Source: Antrihabitans cavernicola
Lineage (GTDB): Bacteria; Actinomycetota; Actinomycetes; Mycobacteriales; Mycobacteriaceae
Length of the DNA stretch: 64,000 nucleotides
Direction of reading: 5' to 3'
Assembly: GCF_008297975.1 (NCBI RefSeq)
Contig: NZ_VLNY01000010.1
Location: 62,001-126,000, forward strand
A program made the position numbers and the translations under genes. Below the pieces are notes generated by a model. The model was not told where the DNA came from and made no database searches. It saw only the letters and a program-made list of their open reading frames with translations. This document shows, piece after piece, positions 34,794-42,317 of the stretch (the first letter of the stretch is position 1; each line of letters opens with the position of its first letter).

Positions 34794-36032
34794 TCAGGCG
34801 CTGCGGGTCTGCAGCCAGGTCTGGTAGCGGCGCAGGGCGCGGCGCCGCAGGACGGCTTCTCGAGCGTAGGCAGAGATCGGGTGGATCGCGGGCCGAGTGG
34901 TGCGTCCCTTGCCGAGGCGACGCAGCTGGTAGCGGACGCGGGCCATGCTCGCCGCGGATGCGGCGGCCTTGTCCTTCAAGGTGACCGGGGCGAGCTCGAC
35001 CGCAGCGTCGGTGCCGCCGTGCCACTTGTTCGGCAGGTCGGGGTCGACGGCAAGTGCGGTTCCCATGCCGACGAGGTCAACGCCGCTGGCCAGTACGTCC
35101 TCGGCGACGGATCGGCGGACGATGCCGCCAGTGAGCATCAGCGGCAGCGGGCTGGACTGGGCCAGCTCCTCGGCGAGGGTGAGGAAATAGGCTTCGCGAG
35201 CGCTGGTTCGCTCGTCTGCGGACTGGCCTGTCATCGCGGGACTTTCGTAGCTGCCGCCGGACAGCTCGACCACGTCGACTCCGAGCGGCGCAAGCATCCG
35301 GATCACCGCCCGCGCATCGTCGGCGTCGAAGCCGCCGCGCTGGAAATCGGCCGAGTTGAGCTTCACCGCCACCGCGAAGTCGGCGGCGACCGACGCCCTG
35401 ACGGCTCGGACGATGTCGAGCAGCAGGCGCGCGCGGTTCTCCAGGGTGCCGCCCCACCGGTCGGCGCGCCGGTTCGACAGCGGGGAGAGGAACTGCGACA
35501 ACAGATACCCGTGCGCGGCATGGATCTCCACACCGTCGAACCCCGCAGCCTCGGCTCGTCGCGCCGTCTCGGCAAACCGCGCCACCGTCCCCGCGATCTG
35601 CTCAGTGGTCATCTCGACCGGCTGCGCGAGCCGCCTGCTGTTCCTGCCGATATCGACACGGATCGCGGACGGTCCCCACGCGACGCCGGGCATGTTCGCC
35701 ATCACCTGCCGGCCGGGGTGGTTGATCTGCATCCACACCCGCGAGCCTCCGCTCTTGGCGGCGGCCGCCCACTGCCGGAACGGCTCCAGCGGCGAATGCG
35801 CATCGAGTACGACTCCCGCCGGCCCGGTCAGGGCTTCGGCATGGACCATCACGTTGCCGGTGATGAGCAGCCCGGCGCCGCCTTCGCTCCAGCGTCGGTA
35901 CAACCGGAACAGCGGTTCGCCGGGTAGCTGTTCGCTGCCGGCCATGTTCTCCTCCATCGCGGCCTTGGCAAGCCGATTCGGGATTACCGATCCGTTCGGC
36001 AGCGTCTGAGGCGTGAACAGCGTGGATGGCAT
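34794..36032 (-). CDS. NADH:flavin oxidoreductase (old yellow enzyme family)
   Basis: 412 residues. FMN barrel motifs: LPNGSVIPNRLAKAAMEEN, QINHPGRQ, GFDGVEIHAAHGYLLSQFLSP (first 20 residues counted) and NRRADRWGGTLENRARL, with the C-terminal TGGIVRRSVAEDVLASGVD. It lacks the extra FeS and FAD domains of dienoyl-CoA reductases, so it is a single-domain ene-reductase-like enzyme for enones. First gene of a two-gene unit whose promoter region contains the degenerate operator O4. Confidence 0.87.
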   Translation of the reverse strand: MPSTLFTPQTLPNGSVIPNRLAKAAMEENMAGSEQLPGEPLFRLYRRWSEGGAGLLITGNVMVHAEALTGPAGVVLDAHSPLEPFRQWAAAAKSGGSRVWMQINHPGRQVMANMPGVAWGPSAIRVDIGRNSRRLAQPVEMTTEQIAGTVARFAETARRAEAAGFDGVEIHAAHGYLLSQFLSPLSNRRADRWGGTLENRARLLLDIVRAVRASVAADFAVAVKLNSADFQRGGFDADDARAVIRMLAPLGVDVVELSGGSYESPAMTGQSADERTSAREAYFLTLAEELAQSSPLPLMLTGGIVRRSVAEDVLASGVDLVGMGTALAVDPDLPNKWHGGTDAAVELAPVTLKDKAAASAASMARVRYQLRRLGKGRTTRPAIHPISAYAREAVLRRRALRRYQTWLQTRSA

Positions 36033-36056
36033 GGGCTCTCCAGGGAGTACGGGGAT

Positions 36057-36105
36057 GTTTGCAGTGCTAACACGAGAATAGGAAGGCGAAGTAAGCGATG
36101 TCAAC
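36057..36105 (-). promoter_or_regulatory. TetR operator O4 (degenerate) upstream of the old-yellow-enzyme gene
   Basis: TGCTAACAC (36064-36072) and AAGTAAGCG (36089-36097) are imperfect versions of the O1-O3 half sites, with the same outer GCAG and GTCAAC flanks. On the minus strand the outer end again reads GTTGAC, giving a -35 pointing at the gene. Confidence 0.5.
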
Positions 36106-36164
36106 ATCGTGTGTCGAACGCCATCCGGTCCGAACGTCGGCTCGCGCCCTGCCCCCTTCTCCGT

Positions 36165-36204
36165 GTGAGCAGTGCTTACACTGTGTTGTGTAAGCATCGT
36201 GCAC
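36165..36204 (+). promoter_or_regulatory. TetR operator O2 upstream of tetR
   Basis: TGCTTACAC (36173-36181) and GTGTAAGCA (36188-36196) form a perfect inverted repeat with 6 bases between, 28 bases before the tetR ATG. Flanks GAGCAG and GTGCAC resemble those of O1 and O3. Suggests autoregulation. Confidence 0.7.
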
Positions 36205-36223
36205 ACCCGATAGGTTGACACCC

Positions 36224-36793
36224 ATGTCCGCGAAAACGACCTACCACCACGGCGATCTCCCCAGCGCGCTGGTGCGGGCCGCCATCGAACTGCTCGAAGA
36301 GGGCGGAGCCACCGCGCTGTCGCTGCGTGCGGTTGCTCGGCACGCCGGCGTGTCGACCGCCGCGCCGTACCGGCACTTCCCGGACCGCAACGCCCTGCTG
36401 TCGGCCGTCGCTGCTGTCGGCTACCAGGAACTGGGCGCCGATCTGATTGCGGCGAGCCCCTCGCCGAGCACGCCCGACGATCTCGCCGCCATCGCGGTCG
36501 CCTACGTCCAGTTCGCGCTGAAGCGGCCGGGGATGTTCCGCGCAATGTTCACCGAACAATGTGACGACACCAGCCCGGACCGCGTTGCCGCTGTCGCGGC
36601 CATCCACGAGTACCTCAATTTCATCGTCAAGCAGACCGTTCCCGCCCGCGATCCGGAGCCAGTCGCGACCGCGATGTGGGGGCTCGTGCACGGCCTCGCC
36701 TTCCTGTTCCTCGACGGCAAGCTCGACTCGTCGTCGGACGACGTGGTGGCCGATCGGGTGCGCGCGACGGTGACCGCGATACTCGCGCTGTAA
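36224..36793 (+). CDS. TetR family repressor of the cargo regulon
   Basis: 189 residues from ATG 36224. Helix-turn-helix ALSLRAVARHAGVSTAAPYRHF (about 31-52; recognition helix VSTAAPYRHF) and a C-terminal domain of the WHG/TetR_C_33 kind (FRAMFTEQ, AMWGLVHGLAFLFLDGKL). It lies between operator O4/O2 and O3 and is the only TetR in the cluster, so it is the natural ligand-responsive repressor of the four operators. That it binds them is inference from location and symmetry. Confidence 0.85.
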   Translation: MSAKTTYHHGDLPSALVRAAIELLEEGGATALSLRAVARHAGVSTAAPYRHFPDRNALLSAVAAVGYQELGADLIAASPSPSTPDDLAAIAVAYVQFALKRPGMFRAMFTEQCDDTSPDRVAAVAAIHEYLNFIVKQTVPARDPEPVATAMWGLVHGLAFLFLDGKLDSSSDDVVADRVRATVTAILAL

Positions 36794-36804
36794 GGCCACT
36801 CGGT

Positions 36805-36846
36805 GTTGACGATGCTTACATTTGCTGTAATGTAAGCAGTGCACAC
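36805..36846 (+). promoter_or_regulatory. TetR operator O3 and promoter of the quinone oxidoreductase gene
   Basis: TGCTTACAT (36813-36821), 8 bases, ATGTAAGCA (36830-36838). The -35 TTGACG is at 36806-36811 and the -10 TAATGT at 36828-36833, 16 bases apart, so the operator covers the whole core promoter. Flanks GTTGAC and GTGCACAC match O1 read in reverse. Confidence 0.78.
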
Positions 36847-36876
36847 ATTGCCTTGGTGATCGAAAGGATGTCTCTC

Positions 36877-37869
36877 ATGTATGCGGTGACCCTCGACGGT
36901 TTCGGCGGACCGGAAGTCTTGGCGTGGGCCCAGGTGGACGACCTGCCGGCACCCGGTCCCGGTGAGGTGACCATCGATGTCGCGGCTGCCGGGGTGAATC
37001 GGGCAGACGTGATGCAGCGAGGCGGCTTCTACCCGCCGCCGCCGGGCGCTAGCGAGATCCTCGGCCTGGAGGTCTCCGGCGTGATCGCCGAAGTCGGTCC
37101 CGGCGTGCAGGATTGGCAGCCCGGTGACGCGGTGTGCGCGCTGCTGGCCGGCGGCGGGTACGCCGAGAAGGTCATCGCGCCGGCCAGTCAATTGCTCCCG
37201 GTGCCGGAGGGGGTGAGCCTCACCGCCGCCGCCGCGTTGCCCGAGGCCGCCGCCACGGTCTGGTCGAACCTGGTGATGACCGCCGGACTGCACTCCGGGC
37301 AGGTGTTGCTCATTCACGGTGGCGCGAGTGGAATCGGTACGCACGCAATTCAAGTCGGTCGTGCGCTCGGCGCCCGGGTTGCGGTCACGGCAGGATCGCA
37401 GGCCAAGCTGGATCGCTGCCGCGAGCTCGGCGCGACGACGTTGATCGACTACCACGATCAGGATTTCGTGACCGTCGTGTCCGACGAGTATTCCGGCGCG
37501 GACGTCATTCTCGACATCATGGGCGGCAGTTACCTGCAGCGGAACGTGGACACCCTCGCCGAGGGCGGACAGTTGACGATCATCGGGCTGCAAGGCGGTG
37601 CCACGGCGGAACTGAATCTCGGTGCGCTCCTGAGCAAGCGGGGATCCGTGCACGTGACCAACCTGCGCCGCCGCCCCGCACACGGGCCCGGCTCCAAGGC
37701 CGCGATCATCACGGAAGTGCGGAAGCACCTGTGGCCGTTGGTATCCGACGGAACGGTCATGCCCATCGTGTCCGCCGAAGTGCCGATCACCGACGTTGCC
37801 TCGGCCCACCCGCTGCTGGACTCGCCCGCGACGGTCGGCAAGGTGGTCCTCACGGTCCGCGAGCCCTGA
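36877..37869 (+). CDS. Zinc-independent NADPH:quinone oxidoreductase (PIG3/QorA-like)
   Basis: 330 residues from ATG 36877 (GAAAGG nine bases upstream; ATG 36868 also possible). MDR superfamily: GVNRADVMQRGGFYPPPPG, LGLEVSGVIAEVG, and the NADPH site HGGASGIGTHAIQVGRALGA (20 residues). The pattern closely fits the TP53I3 (PIG3) quinone oxidoreductase group; no zinc ligands. Reduces quinones or enones. Preceded by operator O3 and followed by a strong terminator. Confidence 0.88.
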   Translation: MYAVTLDGFGGPEVLAWAQVDDLPAPGPGEVTIDVAAAGVNRADVMQRGGFYPPPPGASEILGLEVSGVIAEVGPGVQDWQPGDAVCALLAGGGYAEKVIAPASQLLPVPEGVSLTAAAALPEAAATVWSNLVMTAGLHSGQVLLIHGGASGIGTHAIQVGRALGARVAVTAGSQAKLDRCRELGATTLIDYHDQDFVTVVSDEYSGADVILDIMGGSYLQRNVDTLAEGGQLTIIGLQGGATAELNLGALLSKRGSVHVTNLRRRPAHGPGSKAAIITEVRKHLWPLVSDGTVMPIVSAEVPITDVASAHPLLDSPATVGKVVLTVREP

Positions 37870-37924
37870 GCGCAGGAACTGTTCCAGATGGTTACCCCGG
37901 ATGTGGAAGTGGGGCGACGTGCCG

Positions 37925-37953
37925 AACCCGCTCGGGGCCCCGAGCGGGTTTCT
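37925..37953 (+). terminator. Rho-independent terminator after the quinone oxidoreductase gene
   Basis: Stem AACCCGCTCGGGG paired with CCCCGAGCGGGTT, a 13-bp perfect arm, followed by TCT. It closes the TetR-regulated block about 55 bases after the stop codon. Confidence 0.8.
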
Positions 37954-37994
37954 GCTCACGCTGGTAGAACTAACTTGATCGGGCCCACGTCGTA

Positions 37995-38242
37995 TCAGTC
38001 GGGGCCATCGCCGCGAGCGTCCTGTATCCGCCGGGTGCGGTTCAGGTCGATGCGGCGTTGCCGCTGGTCTTGGCGCTGGATGTAGATCTCGAGCTGCCAC
38101 AGCAGGAAGTGTTCGGCGTCGGTGTAACGATGCCGCGAGATCCGAAGTGGCTGTACTGCTTCGGCAGCTCCGGCCACCGCACGACGTTGGCGGCTTCGTC
38201 GAGGACCGCGAGCATCGGCACCGACTTCTTGTGCCGCGGGGT
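37995..38242 (-). pseudogene. Remnant of a conjugative coupling protein (TraG/VirD4-like)
   Basis: On the minus strand 38242-38129 reads SVPMLAVLDEAANVVRWPEL then PKQYSHFGSRGI, which matches the ALDEAAN...LP..YSHYGSRGI core of TraM/VirD4-type coupling ATPases of actinobacterial conjugative elements. The frame then shifts by one and continues to 37995 as RYTDAEHFLLWQLEIYI..., a piece I cannot place. No start is present. It shows the cargo region was once in contact with a conjugative plasmid or ICE. Confidence 0.6.
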
Positions 38243-38312
38243 TGTCGGTGCTCGCAAGTACTGTCGAACGCACGCGAGGTACGGCCAACGGTTCAAGCAT
38301 GGAGATATTGGT

Positions 38313-40214
38313 GTGAGTCGGAAATACGGACGTCGAAATCCGAAACGGCCGCCCCGTTGCCGACCGGCGCCGGCGCCTCCAGCCGGCGACAATGGTGCGG
38401 ACGTCGAGGTCGACGCGATGATGGAACTACTCGGGGCTCAGATCTTTCCAGTCATGTGCGCCGACGTCGGGCTCGTACCGATGCAGGCTGCGGACCGGCA
38501 GACCTTGTTAGCGCGACTTGCGCTAGGGCCGACTCTGACGCTGATCGTGGGGCGCTGGACGCGCTTCGACGTCGCGGCGACGACTGACTGGCAAACCCGT
38601 CGAGTTCAACTCGAATTCATTGAGGGCATCGACGCCGACTGGGCGGATGCTCTACGTGAGCGAGTTACTCGCGGCCATGTTGTATTCGTGCCGCGTTCGG
38701 TCGCGCAACTCGTTCGCGAGGTGCTTGAGTCCGCTAGCACGGACGCGACTGCTGTTGCCCCGGAACCGAGTCAGCTCACGCATATGCTGCTTTCGATCAA
38801 CACCGAGCACAATTCGACCGAACTCAGCCCAACCGGAACTGTGACCCGTGCAATCGTCGAACGAATGCGTGATGAGGTCTTCGGACTTGACGCTGAGCAG
38901 ACCACAGCCCGCCTACGTGAGTCGCTGATCACCGAAATAGCGAGCGTACTGTTCGACGCTCCTCTCAAACTTGAGATACTGCAGGGGAACAGCAGGGACA
39001 CTTGGTTCAGGCCGTGGCCAGCTCAAGTCATCCGCCCCGAGCTCGGTGCGACGCCGGCAGACGCGTTCGCGTCGGCGAACGGCGTTCCGCTCGTCGACGT
39101 GCTCAAGGTTGGCTCGTACATCGTCGACCAAATGCGGTCCTGCACCCAGCTCCGGTTCGGTAGGTCCGAATTGATAGACGCTGGCGCGACAGAATCAGCT
39201 GTGGACTACTGCATCCGCGAGATGTCCAGTCCGCTCGGAAGTTTCCGGTCCAACCTGCGCCGTGATCGTCGACGCGGACCGATTGAACAGCAGCGCTATA
39301 CGATGACGCGTTTCCCCTTCCTACGGATGCCGGACGATTCGGTCGTCGTGTTGCGCTACCAATGGGTTGTCGATCGCTTCTTTGGCTCGATGCTGTACTG
39401 GCCGACCTTCGTGGGGCTGCCAGGATTCCAGCCTCCCGGCACCGCCGACCCCGGATCCGTCGCTGAGGCGTTCAGCGACGGAATGAACCACGTCTTCGAA
39501 CGGTCGGTCGGTGAGGGATTGACCAACCTCGTCAACAACAGTCGATTGGCAACACGGTTGGTCACCGAACCCGAGTTGCAGGAAACGTGGGCGGCCCGGC
39601 GAGGCGAGACGCCATCGGCGTGCGATTGGGTAGTCGTCGTGGGCAAGCTGTGCGTCGTCGTCGACGCCACGAACCATCACCTGGATGCCACGCTCGCTCA
39701 GGCCCTAGGTACGGTCGACGACTATTCCGCAGAGATCGAGGCAACGTTCTCCAACCCGAACGAGAAGTTCGACCAGCTCGGCAAAACGATGGATCGGTTG
39801 GCAGAGTCAGGCTTCCGCGAATTCGGGCTGGCACGCAATCCCGTGTTCGCGCCGCTCATAGTTGTTCCCGACGGGGGTCTCCCGAATACGCCCACGACCG
39901 ACCTCGACCTTCAGTTGCGGAGCCAACCAAATCTCGGGCGATTCAACGGCCAAATGTACCCACCCGCGGTCGTCACACTTTCCATGCTTCAACTCCTGGA
40001 GGGAGTAGCCGAGTCGTTCGGACGAAATCCCTTCTATCCCGATGTGTTCGAGGTAATCAACGCATGGCGTAGAGCAAGCATGATGCCCCCGGGTACGACG
40101 CTCGACAAAATTGTCGATAGCAGGCTTCCGGCCCGCCCGATACCGAAGCGGATTCTTCGCGCGCACACTGCGATGAATGCGCAACTCGCTTCGCCGCCGC
40201 CCGATGGAATCTGA
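38313..40214 (+). CDS. Unrecognised 633-residue protein next to the transposition module
   Basis: I do not recognise the family. GTG 38313 follows GGAGAT; an open frame continues upstream but overlaps the TraG remnant. The N-terminus is basic and Pro-rich (SRKYGRRNPKRPPRC). The middle contains FPFLRMPDDSVVVLRYQWVV, and residues 438-458 read DWVVVVGKLCVVVDATNHHL, with Asp438 and Asp451 spaced as in some restriction-endonuclease-like cores; that is only a hint. No signal peptide or membrane segment. Base composition looks less GC-rich than its neighbours. Convergent to tniQ (87-bp gap), thus cargo in the classic position; an anti-phage or plasmid-defence role is possible but unproven. Confidence 0.75.
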   Translation: MSRKYGRRNPKRPPRCRPAPAPPAGDNGADVEVDAMMELLGAQIFPVMCADVGLVPMQAADRQTLLARLALGPTLTLIVGRWTRFDVAATTDWQTRRVQLEFIEGIDADWADALRERVTRGHVVFVPRSVAQLVREVLESASTDATAVAPEPSQLTHMLLSINTEHNSTELSPTGTVTRAIVERMRDEVFGLDAEQTTARLRESLITEIASVLFDAPLKLEILQGNSRDTWFRPWPAQVIRPELGATPADAFASANGVPLVDVLKVGSYIVDQMRSCTQLRFGRSELIDAGATESAVDYCIREMSSPLGSFRSNLRRDRRRGPIEQQRYTMTRFPFLRMPDDSVVVLRYQWVVDRFFGSMLYWPTFVGLPGFQPPGTADPGSVAEAFSDGMNHVFERSVGEGLTNLVNNSRLATRLVTEPELQETWAARRGETPSACDWVVVVGKLCVVVDATNHHLDATLAQALGTVDDYSAEIEATFSNPNEKFDQLGKTMDRLAESGFREFGLARNPVFAPLIVVPDGGLPNTPTTDLDLQLRSQPNLGRFNGQMYPPAVVTLSMLQLLEGVAESFGRNPFYPDVFEVINAWRRASMMPPGTTLDKIVDSRLPARPIPKRILRAHTAMNAQLASPPPDGI

Positions 40215-40301
40215 AGTTGTTCGATGATGCAGATTCGTGTCCGACGCGACGATTGCATCGAATCGGAGCGGTTGCCGCCCCTCCTATTGGGTGTCTCATT
40301 G

Positions 40302-41282
40302 TCAGTCAGCGCGGGAAGAAGTCGTGATTGTCGCCACTGCCGCCGTTGAACGATGGGTGACTGCGCCGGGCAGTACGAGCACCCTCCGCTCCGAATCTGG
40401 CGGCACGGTTCTGGGAATGGCAACGATCGGGCCACTCGGCGCATCGAGTTCCATCCAGCGGGGGTGGCGGTCGTTGACCCATTGGATCAAGGGGTCGTGC
40501 GCGCCTTCAGGTCGGTAGCGGCCGGTCACACTACGCGCGACCTGATCACGGGCGCGGTTCCACCCGGTTGGTCCGCTCAGCGCGTCCTCGACCCAGGTGG
40601 CGTTGGTGAGCAGCAAAGTCAGAGCGACGACGGCAGGATACTGCGCGGCGAGTTGATGCTCCGCTATGGCCGCGTAGGACTCAGGATCGGCGCCGGGCAG
40701 GCGTTCCGCCCGCGCGGTGACCGCGGGCAGGGCGTTGCGTCGGTGCCAGCGATCGATGATGCCGGCGGCTTCGGCACGTGCTTCGCGGACGGCAGCCGCG
40801 CCGATGCGCACGATGAGGCGCCTGTGGATCCGATTGGCGCGCACGATTTCCGGTGCTTTCTGGAGAACCATCTGGTTCGTCGAGCCGTCACCGATCCATC
40901 GATGGTGCCGCAGGCAGACGCAGTCTTCATCGTTGTGCCACACCGTGATCCGGCGACCGCCGTGCCGTGCGGTGCAGAGTCGACACGGTTGCCCGACACC
41001 GGTAAAACCGGGAGGTGGGCGAAGCTTGCGTTCGCCGAGGTTCACCGACGCCTCCCGGAGTTCGGGCAAGGTCCGTGTGAGAACGTCGATCGAGTGCCCG
41101 GTCAACGCGGCCAATGTGGCCACCGGGTTCGGGGGCGTGTGCCGCACCACGCCGAGCAAATACCTGGCGGGCAGCCCATTTCCGACGGCAAGCCGTTGCA
41201 GGAAGAGCAGCAGCACCTCGTTGCGTATCGGCACCGTTCGCAGCGGGAGCCGTTGCGGCACGACCAGTTCCACCGGCGACAT
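40302..41282 (-). CDS. tniQ: TniQ family transposition target-selection protein
   Basis: 326 residues from ATG 41282, two bases after the tniB stop. The N-terminal TniQ domain (LPLRTVPIRNEVLLLFLQRL, ARYLLGVV) is followed by the TniQ zinc knuckle QPCRLC...DEDCVCLRHH (about 98-128). In Tn5053/Tn7-like elements TniQ (TnsD-like) links the ATPase to the target. The C-terminal part shows no further DNA-binding motif that I can identify. Last gene of the transposition operon. Confidence 0.88.
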   Translation of the reverse strand: MSPVELVVPQRLPLRTVPIRNEVLLLFLQRLAVGNGLPARYLLGVVRHTPPNPVATLAALTGHSIDVLTRTLPELREASVNLGERKLRPPPGFTGVGQPCRLCTARHGGRRITVWHNDEDCVCLRHHRWIGDGSTNQMVLQKAPEIVRANRIHRRLIVRIGAAAVREARAEAAGIIDRWHRRNALPAVTARAERLPGADPESYAAIAEHQLAAQYPAVVALTLLLTNATWVEDALSGPTGWNRARDQVARSVTGRYRPEGAHDPLIQWVNDRHPRWMELDAPSGPIVAIPRTVPPDSERRVLVLPGAVTHRSTAAVATITTSSRAD

Positions 41283-41284
41283 CT

Positions 41285-42313
41285 TCAGCCCGTCGAGGTC
41301 GATGCAGGACGTTGGTGCGGAGCTACGGTTTCGGCGGCGTGATCCAGGACGGTCGCATCCAGCAGATCGCGGGTGACCGCTTCGGAGCCGGACACGATAG
41401 CCGACAGAGCGGCGGTGCGGATAAGCTGCGACAGGCTCGAGATCGACCCTCCGGTGCGCTGGTGCAGATACTTGGCGTTGCGCGTCAACGTCCCCGGCGC
41501 GTGCTCGTAGAGGCGAAGCGCGGCCTCCAACGTGGCGACCAGCGAACGCCATTCGTCACCGAAGATGAACGGGCCGGTGTGCACCAGCACCGATCGAGCG
41601 GAGATCTGCTTACCGCGCACGCCGGTGAACAGCCCCGAGCGTTCGACATTGATCCCGGCGTATACGAAGGTCGCCGGCATGTGCTCGGTGAAGTACTTCA
41701 AGTGATCGGACATGTCCTCGCCAGCACTGGTAGCCAGGTTCAGATTGTGGATCTCGTCGACGATCACCAGGTCGGTCCGGGCCTCGGTCAGCACGTGACA
41801 GACGGCGTCGGCGATGTCGGTCGTGTTGTAGCGCGGCTTGTCCGGCAGGCCAAGGAAATGTGCGAACTCGCTGGCGAGCTTGCGTGGTGACCCCTTCGGC
41901 GGTGTGGTGATGTAGACGACGGGGATTCTGTCGTGGTCGGGCCAATGACTACGCACCTTCTGCTCGTGCACCTTGCCGAGCAATTTGATCGTGGTGGATT
42001 TGCCGCTGGCCCACGGACCGTCGACGATCAACGACCGGCGCGCGCTGATCTCTCGCTGATTGAGCATCATCAGCAGTCGGCCCTGATGAATGATCTGACG
42101 AACCGTGGACGTTTCCACGACCACCAGCTCGGAGTGGTAAGCGATGCGCCGCTCGTCATACTCCTCGCGAGCCGCCGCGCCGAGATCGTCGAAGGACATC
42201 CGATCCATGAGAGTCAAATGGACTGGTTTGTTGTCGACGAACTGCCGCCACCCCTCAAGCGTGACGGTCGGTAGCCGCCGATGTTCTGTGTGACCATCCC
42301 CGGACCCGTTCAC
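41285..42313 (-). CDS. tniB: TniB/TnsC-type AAA+ transposition ATPase
   Basis: 342 residues. Walker A DGPWASGKSTT (about 98-108) and Walker B DLVIVDEIHNL (about 181-191). This is the AAA+ regulator that forms filaments on target DNA and couples TniQ to the transposase. Four bases separate it from tniA. Typical length for TniB (about 300-340). Confidence 0.92.
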   Translation of the reverse strand: MNGSGDGHTEHRRLPTVTLEGWRQFVDNKPVHLTLMDRMSFDDLGAAAREEYDERRIAYHSELVVVETSTVRQIIHQGRLLMMLNQREISARRSLIVDGPWASGKSTTIKLLGKVHEQKVRSHWPDHDRIPVVYITTPPKGSPRKLASEFAHFLGLPDKPRYNTTDIADAVCHVLTEARTDLVIVDEIHNLNLATSAGEDMSDHLKYFTEHMPATFVYAGINVERSGLFTGVRGKQISARSVLVHTGPFIFGDEWRSLVATLEAALRLYEHAPGTLTRNAKYLHQRTGGSISSLSQLIRTAALSAIVSGSEAVTRDLLDATVLDHAAETVAPHQRPASTSTG

Positions 42314-42317
42314 GTTC

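Noticed and set aside
38058-38312. Longer start for the 633-residue protein at 38058
   Set aside because: The extension overlaps the TraG remnant and has no ribosome site; GTG 38313 follows GGAGAT.
40292-40311. Alternative left transposon end at the 3' end of tniQ
   Set aside because: TGTCTCATT resembles the tip but lacks the full TGTCCTGTCTC and has no accompanying 19-bp repeats, unlike 24977.
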